This document shows positions 35,009 through 47,063 of a stretch of 64,000 nucleotides of DNA, piece after piece. Numbering within the stretch: the first letter of the stretch is position 1; each line of letters starts with the position of its first letter. The position numbers and the translations under genes are program-made. This DNA is from Circinella minor (taxonomy: Eukaryota; Mucoromycota; Mucoromycetes; Mucorales; Lichtheimiaceae), in the NCBI GenBank assembly GCA_016758965.1, contig JAEPRB010000137.1, positions 1 through 64,000 of the forward strand. Reading direction: 5' to 3'. The notes under the pieces are model-generated. The model was not told the DNA's origin. It was given only the letters and a program-made list of their open reading frames with translations, and did no database searches.

Positions 35009-37908
35009 TTATTGAGACGCAGTGGTTATAACTTTTGACGTTGACGTTGGTGTTAATAATGGAGATGATAGTGCTGTTGCATCATTATTATTATTACTGG
35101 TGGTTTTCTCTTTCAGTTTTTGTTCCAATTCAAGCAATCGTTGTTGCATTGCTATTTTCTCTTGTTGCATGAGAGACATTTCTCTTTGCTTTTCCATTTC
35201 GAGACGTTCCATTTTGACACAAAGAGCAGCCATCTCTTGTGTTTTCTTATCCAAAGCAAGCGATTTTGCTTGTAATTCGGATTGTAATGATGCAAAACTA
35301 CTATCATTTTTTGTCGATTCTGCTGTGTTAAATAGTTCAAAATCGAGTAATTGCGCAGCTGTGGGTCGACAATCAGGATTAACATCCATCATCCATAAAA
35401 TAAGAGCGGACTATCATTTAGAATAAATTTCAATGTCAATAATGTATTTTGTAAAAGATATATAACAGTGAGCAAAAAGAAAGTGCATTTCGTTCATATG
35501 ATTTACCTCTTTTGGATACTTTTCGACAAAACCATCAGGGAATACACCATTCTTCAAATGTTCGATTTCCGACGCACGTTCCATTGCTGTTGAAAATGGT
35601 TTGTATAATTCAAAGAAAATAATTCCCAAAGAATATATATCGACCTTTTCATCATATGCATTCGGTGTATGAGCCAATTGTTCGGGAGATGCATACTAAT
35701 ATACCGTTATTGTTTTTTCTGTTAACAAAAAAGAAAAATATATTATTATAATGCTATATTAAAATAAAACTTACAGTGCGGGTACCAACACCAACAGTAT
35801 GCTTTCGTTGAATCGATGGTCGTTGTTTCGATGGAAACGACGATGACGATGGTTGTGAACTGCTTTGCTCCTGATTATTGCTATTGCTATTATTGCTGGA
35901 TTGGCTTTTTGGACTACCGACAATGACTGGAGAAGAGGGCAACATGTTTGTAGGCGATATAATTGTAGTAGTATCATCATTAACCGCATCTTCCATTGCG
36001 GCAGCCAAACCAAAGTCACCAATTTTAGGCATCCATGGTTCGTCCCACATACATGCACGTAAGCCATGGGGTGTTAATACAGAGTCAAATGAAAAAGTAT
36101 GATCATGATTTGAACATCCACTTCCACTATTGCCACCACTATAGTGACTAGGAGAGCTTGATGATAAACTTGCCAAGCTATTGGCACGACTACGCGACTT
36201 TAGTGACGCTTGACTGGACTTGCGATGAGGATAATCAATCATGGAGGGTGGCATGCTCAAAAAAATATTAGTGGGTTTCAAGTCGCGATGAATGACACCA
36301 AGTGAATGAATATAAGCAGCACCTTCCAAAATTTGGGTGAAAATTTCGATGTTGCGATGAGAATCTACTTCACCATGTTGATTACGGAACTTAATATAAT
36401 CATGCAGCGTTGCTATAATTAATTAAAAATAAAATAAGTTACAATCCAATGACCAGAAAAGTTATAACTTTTGCAAAGCAAAAGGTTTTAATTCCTCGTA
36501 CCTGGACATAGTTGCATTTGAATATATAAGACCCATTCGCCATCAAAACCAGAATGATTTGTCGATGTTTTCGATACTCGAGAATTATTACTCCTTGGCT
36601 TGCATAATGTATTACTGTCAGTAGCACTATCAGTGACATCGCTATTTTCAGCAAATCGAATTTGAGCCCGAGATTCTTCGTAAACAGTGTCGTTGTTATG
36701 GTTGTCCAACGAGGACTCATCAAAATTTATACTAAATTCATGATCATCAAACATTGGATCATGACCATTGAATACACTATCTTCTTCTTCTTCTTCTTCT
36801 TCATAATCTTCAACATAATCTTCATCTTCGTCTACTTCCTGCATATTGTCTTCAGCAGCCAGTTCAAGCCATGATGAATAATAGCGAACCACGTTTTTAT
36901 GCTCCAATCTAGCTAAATGTTTTATTTCTCGAAAGATCTTTTCATAAGGCGCGTGACGTCCAGTATCCAAGGTGTTTCCTAGGCGAATTTTCTTGACTGC
37001 GTAATCAATACCATCTAATTTATTACGTGCCCGCCAGACACTGGCGAATCCACCTTTCCCGAGCATATTGATTTCAACAAAATCGTTGCGATAACGTGAA
37101 TTTTGTACTGACAAGTTGAATAATAATTGTTCGGAGGATAAAGCGGTCGTTTCGGAAATGGAAGGTGGTTGCATGAAATCGTCATCATCGTCGTAATCGT
37201 CGTCATCGTCGTCATCGTCATATTTGTAGTCGTCAAAGGAGTCATCATCATGGCCACCATTGGTGTCATCCCATGGTGTTTGCATGATCATTCGTTGATG
37301 TCGTTGAAAGAGCTCTCGATTACGAACAGTTTGAACAGCTGTGTAGAATAACCGTTGAAAAGCACTTTGATATGTGGATCGGACATTTGACATTTCGTCA
37401 ACAAATTCTGAGTCTATCAAACCAAGCGAACGCAACGTTTGACAGATGAGAAAAAAAATCTTATGATTGGCTTCGGGTCGTTCACCGTATACACTGCAAA
37501 ATGACTCAATGAGTACCACAAGAAGCATTTTAGTTTGACGTCTTTTTTGTGTTGTGCTTGTCGCTTGATTTTGTTGACCTAACCAAAGGTTATTGCTTTC
37601 TTCATCATCATCATTATCCGCACCGGCAGGATAATTATCATCATCGATGAAGAAAACGTCTTTTTTTTATAGTTATAATAAATTAATAAATGATCAGCAA
37701 ATGAACGAATTCTAAATATGTATAATTTTTTTTTCTATTTCCAGGAGTATATAACAGGTCCCTAAAATAACATATATAAACATTTACCCTCAGGTTCTAA
37801 TGACGAATCTTCAAACTGTTCTTCCGAAGGTCGACGCCAAAATTTATTAGAGGAACCGTCTAAGGAATCAGTACGAGCAGAAGAATCATCGGTCAACGTA
37901 GGCGACAT
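35009..37908 (-). CDS. eIF2-alpha kinase, HRI/PEK type
   Basis: Five exons on the minus strand (37908-37788, 37659-36502, 36412-35775, 35695-35507, 35410-35009) encode 835 aa. The kinase domain begins near residue 237 (MLGKGGFASVWRARNKLDG) with the ATP lysine in DYAVKKIRL (about K263), then REIKHLARLEHKNVVRYYSSWLE. After an acidic insert come YIQMQLCPATLHDYI, HRDLKPTNIFL (D470), KIGDFGLA (559-561), GTRTYASPEQL and DIYSLGIIFFELY. The -YY-SWLE and -MQLC-TL-D- blocks mark the HRI/PERK/GCN2 group, which phosphorylates eIF2-alpha under stress. A C-terminal coiled coil (about 720-800) follows the domain. No GCN2-type RWD/HisRS parts or PERK-type membrane segment are seen, so HRI (as S. pombe Hri1/2) fits best. 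Low-complexity inserts also interrupt the region between HRDLKP and DFG and the activation segment. Confidence 0.92.
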
Positions 37909-39398
37909 TTGTTAAAAAAAGAGACCAGGTGTAAAAAGAAATAAAATGTATGTATAATAAAGAGAGAGTGGTTTTTAATTTTTGGGTATAAAAAGAAAAG
38001 GACTGGTAACTGGACTGAAATATAAAAAAAAAAAAAATAAGTTAAAAGAAGCTGCTATGACACGTTTCAGTAGCGGAGTATCTCTACTAAGACACTACCA
38101 TTCCCTTTGATAATTGATCATTTCTTTTTGGCGTAAAATGGAAATATTCTTTTACTCGATACAATCTTGCCACAAAAAAAAATCCATCATTTTCTGTTTA
38201 CCAGAATTATCATTTATGTTTTTTGTTAACTTACCATAATGGTATTATTAGTATGACATATAACAATAAATAATCTCTTTCATTTTTCTGCTAATGGGTC
38301 ACCTCCTTAAATAGGTTTAGTGCATTTTTTCTCCTTTTCTTCACAAAGAATAACGCATTAATGATACTATTTAAAAAAAGAGCACGTCATGTCTTTTGGG
38401 GAAGGGTGAGAGTGTTTTACTTCATTAAACCCAGATTTGGAGGTTCTATTGGTTGTTTTGTCCGTTAAAGCAAAAAAAAAAAAAATATAACTGACGGATA
38501 AATTCGTCATTCTACACACTGAGCTACGACTATTATTAACAACTGTCTATTAGAAAGATTAAATGAATATTCTGGTACCTTTATTTTTAACTATTAAAAA
38601 GAGCGAGTGTAACACATAATAGTCATTTATGCATACTGGGAGAAAAGGGTGGGAATAACTGAACTTCTTATCACCAAGTAGGTTCCTGAGTTACTGACTT
38701 TGATATAACTCATCATCATTGCTGAAATGTGGAAGTAAAAGAAAAATAAAATAAAAGACTTTACTAATTTTGCATTCATTCAAGTGCAATGGTCATTTGT
38801 GAAAATATGAAACGGAAAATTTATAATTAAGAAAAAACAGTAGACTTGTTTATGTCATAAACATCCAGAAAGAGAAAAAAGTAGGAGAATCCACACCTGA
38901 CCTGCAAAAAAAAAAAAAAACCGATATGGAATATAGAAAAACAATTGATGTTGATGTATAAACAGAAATGTATAAACATCTATTTCCCAATCAATTTTCA
39001 CTTATCGTGATTACCATCCTGGTTGTACGTAGTAACTTCTTTTATTATACATCGTCATGTATTTTGAGTGATATACTTATATATGTTATGTAATTTAGTA
39101 CTATGGTAACAATATAAACTGTATAAAAGGAGAAAAAAGAATAATAAAAGAAGATATATAAATATATATAAATATATCTATATATTCAGGAATGCAAGTT
39201 AGACGACATGAAAATAAACAACAAAAAAACGCATTTAGTTTTTTTGTTTACAGTATATCCATATTCGGTATAATCTTTTTAATTTTAATATTTCAAAACA
39301 CTTCACAATAACAATTGCCCTCTCTTCACCCCTTTTCCTTTTTCTCTTTTTTATATATCACTTCTATTGTTTTATGTGTCCCTGAAAAAAAAAATACT
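37909..39398. other. divergent promoter region, HRI-like kinase / IQGAP
   Basis: About 1.5 kb between divergent genes. Pyrimidine-rich leader sequence (39300-39360) and an A-run lie directly before the IQGAP ATG. I see no other coding potential. Confidence 0.6.
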
Positions 39399-42300
39399 AT
39401 GGCAAACAATACACCTTTAAAAGAACTTACGAATATTGCTGGAAGAAATGGATTATCGAATCTTCATATCCCTACAATCACTGACGGTGCCGAAGATGTT
39501 GCTGGTATGAAATAATATCGGAAAAAAATTATTGTCCTTTTTTCTTTTCTTTTTTTTTCTTTACTGCCCGTAGAAATCATTATGTTTACTTACAAAAAAT
39601 AAATAAATACGGTATTTTACTATAGGAATGCAAGGTATATTATAAAAGTATGAATGATAAATGAAGTATCATGTAAAATAACCACGTATCGTTATAATTT
39701 TATAGGTCGCATTCGTTTACAAAAAGATGATGGCATCGCAAATTATCGCTGGATGGATAAAAAACGTGTTAATATTCAGGCCTATGAATATTTGTGTCAT
39801 ATTGGTGAAGCTAAAGAGTACATACTGTCATCCATTCACTGCAATTCTTATTGTTATTTATTATTTTCGTCTCATTGTTATTAACAACAAATTTTATTTT
39901 TAGATGGATTGAAGATTGTCTTCAAATAGAAATTGATCCTATCACTGAATTAGAAGAAACAATGCGAAATGGCGTTATTCTAGCTGAACTTGCTGCTTGG
40001 TTTACTGAAGGTGTTGTTAAAAAGATTTTTCGAGTAAGCTAATCTCCCTTATAACCAAAACACGAATGGATGGGAAAATGAAATATCTAAAGTATTTTAT
40101 TTATTCTGTGTAGGACACCAAGAAACTACAATTCCGTCATTCTGATAACATTAACTACTTTTTCTATGCATTGGAAGTCGTACGACTTCCGCAAATCTTT
40201 TGGTTTGAACTTACGGATCTTTATGAAAAGAAGAATATCCCTAAAGTCATTTATTGTATTCATGCTCTCAGGTAAAAAAAAATTACCACTACTTCTCTTT
40301 TATACTTTATTATATTCTTCAATTAAACATGTCTCTCTCTCTTTTTTTGTGGCCGGGGGTTATAGTCACTTGTTGGCAAGACGTAATATTGCTCCAAATA
40401 TCAAAAACCTTATTGGTACCCTGCAATTCACATGTAAGTACAGATATAGTTTACAAAGGTCCACATAAGAGAAAAAAGAAGACGAAATGAAATTGGCTCA
40501 TTATTAATATTTTTGCACTGTAACAAACACCAAAAAAAAAAAAAAAATAGACGAAGAATTAACTGCAACTCAACGCGTACTGGATTCATCCAGTTTGAAA
40601 ATGCCCGACTTTAAAGGTGTTGGTTTCTCGTTACGTAAAGAATTAAATGAAGATGGTGGTGATTACACTCTTATTAGTCCTACAACACCAGATCTCATTA
40701 TTGAAGAGGATGAAGAGAGTGATGTGGATAACGATAATACAAGCAGTACCACTACTAATGATGATGAGATGACGCCTAAACAACGTAAGTATATTAAACG
40801 CTGAGGTGGGCCAAAAAAATCCAAGAATACCAATTCATATATTTTATCCATGTACATTTAGAACTTGAAACTTATTTCACCAGCGACCCAAAAAACATGG
40901 AAAAGCTCAAAATCTGTCAATCAATTGCACGCACGTGGCTGGCACGACGAGAATATAAAGAAATGCAGCAAGTACGTCAATCCACTTTATTTGTATCGAA
41001 TTTATCTCATGTTCAAGCCCAGGCACGCGGTATGTTATTACGTCGTGACTTTGAAGAGAAAAAAATTACTTTTGAAAGTTCCGAGGATTGGGTCCTTCAG
41101 GTAAAGATTAAAATCAAAAGAAACCAGTGTTACAGTAATAATCTATTTGAGCAAAGAAAAAAAAAGAGTTAACAGATATAATAACATATTTAAATAATAA
41201 AGTTACAAACGGGGGTTCGTGGATATCTTGCAAGAATGAAATATCAAAAAACATTGGCTCATTACAATTCGAATGTGGATAAAATAGTTCAAATCCAAAA
41301 TTTCGTAAAGAACAAACTTGTGGGGGATGCTTATAGAAAATTAAGTAAATATCTATTGTTTTTTTTATTATTCGTAATTGTTACATTATATAACTTGCTT
41401 TGTTTCCATCCAGCCTACTAATTGATTTACTTTTTATTTATTTATTTAGCTACTGATAGCAATCCATCCATTGGTACAGTTAAAAACTTTATTCATTTAC
41501 TTGATGATAGTGATCTTGACTTTGATCGAGAACTTGGTAAGTCTCAGTCATATAGTAATTTTAATTTATAAATATACAATTAAAGTTAATAGAAGTATAT
41601 ATTCACATATTTTCGCGATAATTTTAAAGCCTTGGAAGATATGCGTCAAAATGTAATCCAGCGTATTCGCGAAAACACTCAGATGGATACTCATGTCAAT
41701 GGATTTGATATTCAAATTGGTTTGTTCCTTCGCAACGCAATCACCATTGATGAAGTGGTCAAGACTACTGGTGCCTTTAAAAAGAAACAACAGCATCGTC
41801 GAATGTCTGAGCTTGCAGCAACCAGTCTCAACAGTAATCCATATTCTCTACGAGGCATTGATAAGGAAAGCCGTAAACGATTGGATTTATATCAAAAACT
41901 CGCATACTTATTACAAACTGAACCTTGTTATCTTGCACGACTTTTATCGATGACAGGACGTGGTGATCTCGGATCAGGTGTCAACGCCAGATTGATTGAA
42001 TCGACAGTAGTTACTTTATTTGGTTACGCTACAAATGCTCGAGAAGAATATTTGTTAATTAATCTTTGCAAGGTATGTATAAAAAATTATAACATATATT
42101 TTCTATTTGACTAAAGATACCCATTGACTAATAAAACACTTATAATACAGTGCTGCATTGACGAAGAAATGGCATATGTTGGAAGCACACAAGAATTCAT
42201 GCGCAGTAATTATGCATTCATGAAACTTGTTGTTCAAACTAACAGGCAAGTAGAAATAATTTTTATTAATAATTAAAAAAAAGGAACTTTGAATGATGTA

Positions 42301-44520
42301 CTAACTTTTTATCGTAACTATCGATATAATCACAATAGAGGGGCCAAAGAACGCTTATTTTTCCGTAAATTATTGAGCCCATTAGTCAACAGCATTGTGA
42401 AAGACGAATATTTAGATCTTGAAACGGATCCTATTGCAATTTACCACAAAGCAATCAATGAAGAGGAGTCCAAGACTGGTCGACCTTCAAAACGCAAACA
42501 TTCAGCAACCGTTCAAGATGCTTTACAAGATGATGAAGTACGCGATACGTTTGTTATGCATTTACGTCACTTGAGAGAAAGAACTACTCATTTTCTTCAA
42601 GCTATTACAGCCACAGTGGATGATGTACCGTATGGTATCCGTATTATTGCTCGTAAACTTCGTTTAGCAATGGAAGAAGCGTTCCCAAATGAACCTGAAG
42701 AAAGTATCGTTCGAATTATTGGTAATTTTATCTATTATCGATATCTTAATCCAGCTATTGTGTAAGTAGTGCTTTTCTAAAAAAAAAAAAAAAAAAAGAG
42801 TATAAGAGGGAAGAGTAGGTTTGACAATACGGTTAGCTTATAAATAAGTTCGTTTTATTGTATACATAGTGCACCTGAACAATACGAAGTAATCGATGCC
42901 ATTGTACTTCCCTTACAACGAAAGAATTTAGCAGAGGTACACTTTTTATAACTTTTTAATGGTTTAATATCTTTGGTACTAATGGCAATTAATATGGCTT
43001 TTTTCTTCGTATCACAGGTTGCAAAAATGTTGCAACAAATTTCAAGTGGTCAAGAATTTGATACCAATGATATTTTCCTTGCACCTTTGAACGATTTTGT
43101 TAAAAAAGCTTCTCGAGAATTCGCAAATTGGTTTATGGAATGTAAGGATATTGTTGAAACTATTTTTTTTCTTTTATTCTATTTTCAATGTTTTGCTAAT
43201 TTTTATACATAATATCTACAGTAACGAATGTTGAAGAACCTGAGACTTATTTTGATATGCATGAAATGAACGATCAAATCAGTACACATAAACCAAGAGT
43301 TTATATTTCACCTTATGAATTATTTCACCTACATTACGCCATTGAACAAAACATGGATGATCTCGAACTACGAAAAACAGGGCCCCTTCGATCCATTATT
43401 CAAGAATTAGGCCCTTCTCCTTTTAACTCATCACTTGAATTGCAGGATTCGATACTTTGTTTGACGCTCAGCCATCCTTCCGATAATATTCCCATGGATC
43501 CAGCTGCTCGACAGCAACAGTTATTAGTTGACTCTAAGCGTCTTGTTATTTATACTATTAAAATTCAAAGTGGGGAGTCATTGAAATCGATACTTGAAGC
43601 ACCTGTCTCACCTGAGCACGAAGATGCTTGGGAATCACTAAAAGCAACAGAATTTAGCGACGATCATCAAGAGCATGACGGAGGAGGGGATTCTATTACG
43701 GCAAAACGGCGATACGTTAAACTAAGTCAATCGGATCCTCCTTTGGATCTGCAGAGGTAAATCACAGAGCGTTCATCTCCCATTAAAAAAAAACTGGATA
43801 TGAAAAAAGATCGACACAGCTAATTTTAATAATTCTTCATTGTTTAAATCTAAATATAGCCTTGGATTTTATCAGTTAAAGGTAGTGACAAGTCGATTAT
43901 TGTTTTACCTTGCAAAAAGCGGTGTTTTATCTGCAGAAGATGGATATCAACAAGTTATCAATATGATTGCACGGGATATTACTGGAAAAAACCAACGGCG
44001 GATTCAACGAGACGGAGAATTAAGTAGAGTGCGACAGACACTAGTACATGTCAAGAAGAAGCAACATTATTTAGCGGAACAACGAAAAAATTATGAAGAT
44101 TATTTAAATATTTGTATGCAAAACATGGCCAAGAAGCGTGGAGAACGACCTCGCTATGGGTTACCATTCACTCGACAATATTTCCATGTACGACGATTAC
44201 GAAAAGAAGGTCGTGAGCCCAAGTTTGGATCATACAAATATAGCGGAAAACAACTATACGAGCGGGGTATTTTGGTAGATGTGAACAAGATTGAACCAAA
44301 GGATTATGACAAGATTTCTATTATTTTATCGATGGATCAAGTGAATATCATATCCATTGAAGGCACATATTCACGCTGGGGTATTCCTTCAATGCAAGTA
44401 GATATGCCCTATGAAAACTTGTTACAAACTCAATTTGAAGGAGCACAAACAATGGATGTTTTAGATGGTATGGTAAAAGTGAATGTTAATCTGCTGATAT
44501 ATCTAATTAACAAAAAGTAA
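39399..44520 (+). CDS. IQGAP-type scaffold (Iqg1/Rng2-like)
   Basis: Sixteen exons, all in phase: 39399-39504, 39706-39817, 39904-40033, 40114-40271, 40366-40433, 40551-40784, 40862-41100, 41203-41344, 41450-41536, 41630-42072, 42151-42245, 42339-42761, 42870-42936, 43018-43141, 43222-43756, 43860-44520 (1207 aa). Order: calponin-homology domain (about 70-190, WIEDCLQIEIDPITELEETMRNGV), a few IQ motifs (about 280-365, SIARTWLARREY, LQTGVRGYLARMKY), TVKNFIHLLDDSDLDF, the GAP-related domain (about 500-780, with TNRGAKERLFFRKLLSP and IGNFIYYRYLNPAIVAPEQ) and the C-terminal RGC region. IQGAPs link Cdc42/Rac, calmodulin and actin in the cytokinetic ring and at hyphal tips. The family's GAP-like domain usually lacks the catalytic Arg finger. 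Intron 11 is GC-AG. Few IQ repeats make it shorter than animal IQGAP1. Confidence 0.95.
42246..42338 (+). other. GC-AG intron in the IQGAP gene
   Basis: The donor reads AG/GCAAGTAG and the acceptor CACAATAG/A. Only this pair restores the conserved TNRGAKER of the GAP-related domain; GT alternatives put stops in frame. The strong match around the donor (AG before, AAGT after) is the usual compensation at GC donors. Confidence 0.85.
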
Positions 44521-44959
44521 GTCTTTTTTATTTTCATTAAAAAAAACAAGATTAACATATAAAATACCAAAAACATGAGAGTTAATTCAATTTCTCTAAA
44601 TAGATTCTATGCGTAATATCTACTCTTGAATTACCACGCTTTATTTTTTATTTTTTTACTTATAAATTCATATACATATTTATATTATATATAATTATTA
44701 TTATAATTCTTTTTCTTCTTTTAATAAACTATTAAAGTATTATTATTACTATCATTGTGATTTCGTATCAACAACAACAAAATGACCCCCCCCTTTTGAG
44801 GTTTAGTTTGGTTTATATAAAAAAAACTGATTTTATACAAATACTACTTGATCCAGAACCAAAAATATTTTTTTAAACAACTTTGAATGCAAGTGTTCCA
44901 CAAACAGGTTTTTCTACTGAACCCCGATATCCTTTTTTCGCGCTGATTCCCTTTTGCCA
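44521..44959. other. spacer, IQGAP to MAP kinase
   Basis: About 440 bp in tandem orientation, holding the IQGAP 3' end and the MAP kinase promoter. TATA-like GTTTATATAAAA lies at about 44810-44821. Confidence 0.5.
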
Positions 44960-46827
44960 ATGACGATCGCAGACACTCACTATGCTGTAGAGCTTGAAGG
45001 AGGTCGTGAGCTATTCACTATTGAACGAAATTATAAAATTATTCGTAAAGTTGGTTCAGGGTCGTACGGAACTGTATGTAGTGCTATAGAACTTGATTCG
45101 AATGAAGGTAAAAAAAAAAAAAGCAGAATATTCTCAAATCTCGACTCCTTCCATCCCCTTTTTTTTTATGTAACGATGTACTCAAATATTATATTATCTA
45201 GTGGTTGCAATCAAAAAATGTTTTCGTATATTCGATAAAAAACTTATTACGAAGCGATGCTTACGAGAAATTAAACTACTGCAACATTTCAATGGACATC
45301 CACGCATCATCAACTTGAGAGCCATGGATATTGTCGATTATAACAATTTTAACGAAGTATACTTAATTCAAGATTGCTGTGATACAACAATGGCAGATAT
45401 TATTCATTCACGACTTCAACTTGAACCAGTTCACTACCAATGGTTTATGTATCAAATATTTACTGGATTAAAGTTTATTCATAGTGCAAACGTAAGTTAT
45501 TTCATTATTTATTGTTGTATTACGTATTGCCGATCTAACACTAGCATACTCCTTTTTGTGTTTTAGGTATTACATCGTGATTTGAAACCCGGTACATATG
45601 GGATAATAAGGAATCATAAAGAGAGAAAAGGGTAAAGGAGGAGAAGGATGGATTTATGCTAAATGATTATTATATTATATATAATAGCCAACATCCTCGT
45701 CAATCAAAATTGTGATTTACGAATTTGTGACTTTGGCATGGCTCGCGGATATTCCAAGGTATCTGCACAATTGGAAGGGATGCACATGACACATTATGTT
45801 GTGACACGTTGGTATCGTGCTCCAGAGATTATGATGAGTAATAATACCTACGATAAGTCAAGTAAGTTGTCTTCTCTTCTTATTAATTCGGACATTATAT
45901 TCCATTTTAAACGAAAAACTAAATAAAAAAATTATTGTAGTTGATTTATGGTCTGTTGGATGTATTTTTGCTGAACTTTTGGGTCGAAAGGTATTATTTA
46001 AGGGCACGGACTATGTCGATCAATTGCATAAAATAGTGGGTATTTTAGGTCTTCCGGAAGATACATCCTTTTGGGATGAAACCACTTCTCAATCTGTTAT
46101 TGAATATATCAAGAATTTACGTGATGGAGATGGTCAACCACCACCTAAAGAACCTATTGACTTTTCGGCACAATTTCCAACATGTACTCCTGAAGGAATT
46201 GATCTATTAAAACAATTATTACATTTGGACCCAGCAAAACGAATAACTGCGGATGAAGGATTAGAGCATCCTTTTGTGGAACAAATGCGTGATCCAGGGG
46301 AAGAAATTGATTCAGCGGAAACATTCGATTTTGAAAGTTTTGAATATATTCAAGATGAACATGAATTACGACGACATATCATAGAAGAAGTGCTACGATC
46401 GAAAGGATGCAAAGAGCAATTCCGACAGTCTAGCTTACGAGTACCATCTGCTTCAAGTACAATGGATAGCTTAATGTCGACGACAGGCGATCATTATGAT
46501 TCAACAGTGGTTGGTTCTGGTCCACGACGACGCTATACAGGTAGCTCTATTTCGACACCTATTTCGCAATCCGCTGCAGAAGCACATATGAATGCAGTAG
46601 CAGCGGTTCAAGAAGGCCGCGATATTGCTGTGCAGGACACAGCAACTGGGCAAGGCATGATTGTAGAATCGGATCGATTTGTGGGTGAACCGGAAGATAT
46701 GGATGAAGAAGATTTCAAATTGATGGATAGTGATGACAGTATACGAGTGGAATACAGGCGCCGATTGGTCGGCCCATCCAATATGGATGTTCAAGCATTA
46801 GAACGGCATCTTAGTCGTGATTGGTGA
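44960..46827 (+). CDS. MAP kinase, Slt2/Mpk1-related, with THY activation loop
   Basis: Five exons (44960-45107, 45202-45491, 45567-45591, 45688-45861, 45941-46827; exon 3 is only 25 nt) encode 507 aa. The full kinase set is present: GSGSYG (32-37), VVAIKKC with Lys54, the MAPK stretch HPRIINL, HRDLKPAN (D151), DFGMA (169-173), TRWYRAPE and [12 protein letters not shown]. The activation lip reads [14 protein letters not shown], so the TxY motif is T189-H190-Y191 rather than TEY or TGY. The lip context, the GTDYVDQL insert region and a C-terminal tail of about 150 residues (Ser-rich, then acidic [12 protein letters not shown]) are most like the cell-wall-integrity Slt2/Mpk1 branch. All junctions are GT-AG and in phase. 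It probably still works as a MAPK, since both phospho-acceptors remain. Confidence 0.92.
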
Positions 46828-47063
46828 TAATGTGTCAACGGCAACTTTAAAAAATTAATCGCACGCGCATCCAACACACCCCTTAAATCTTGTCCTACGT
46901 CTGGCTCTTTATATAATTTATAAATCCATTCCTTGCCATGCGCACTTGTTTTTTTTTTTTTTTTGTTCTTCTCTTTTATTTCACTCAGTGTCTCGTTTTT
47001 TCTTTGTCTCTCTATTTCTTGCTTGTTTTTAACTACTCTTGTTTTTTCTTTTACAATTTCATA

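Noticed and set aside
35022..35426. 134-aa plus-strand ORF rich in Cys and Ser
   Set aside because: Shadow of the HRI-like kinase coiled-coil exon on the other strand.
44620..44960. Possible extension of IQGAP or an extra upstream MAPK exon
   Set aside because: The stop at 44518-44520 ends a complete RGC region, and the MAPK ATG at 44960 begins a normal N-terminus. The spacer has no conserved frame.
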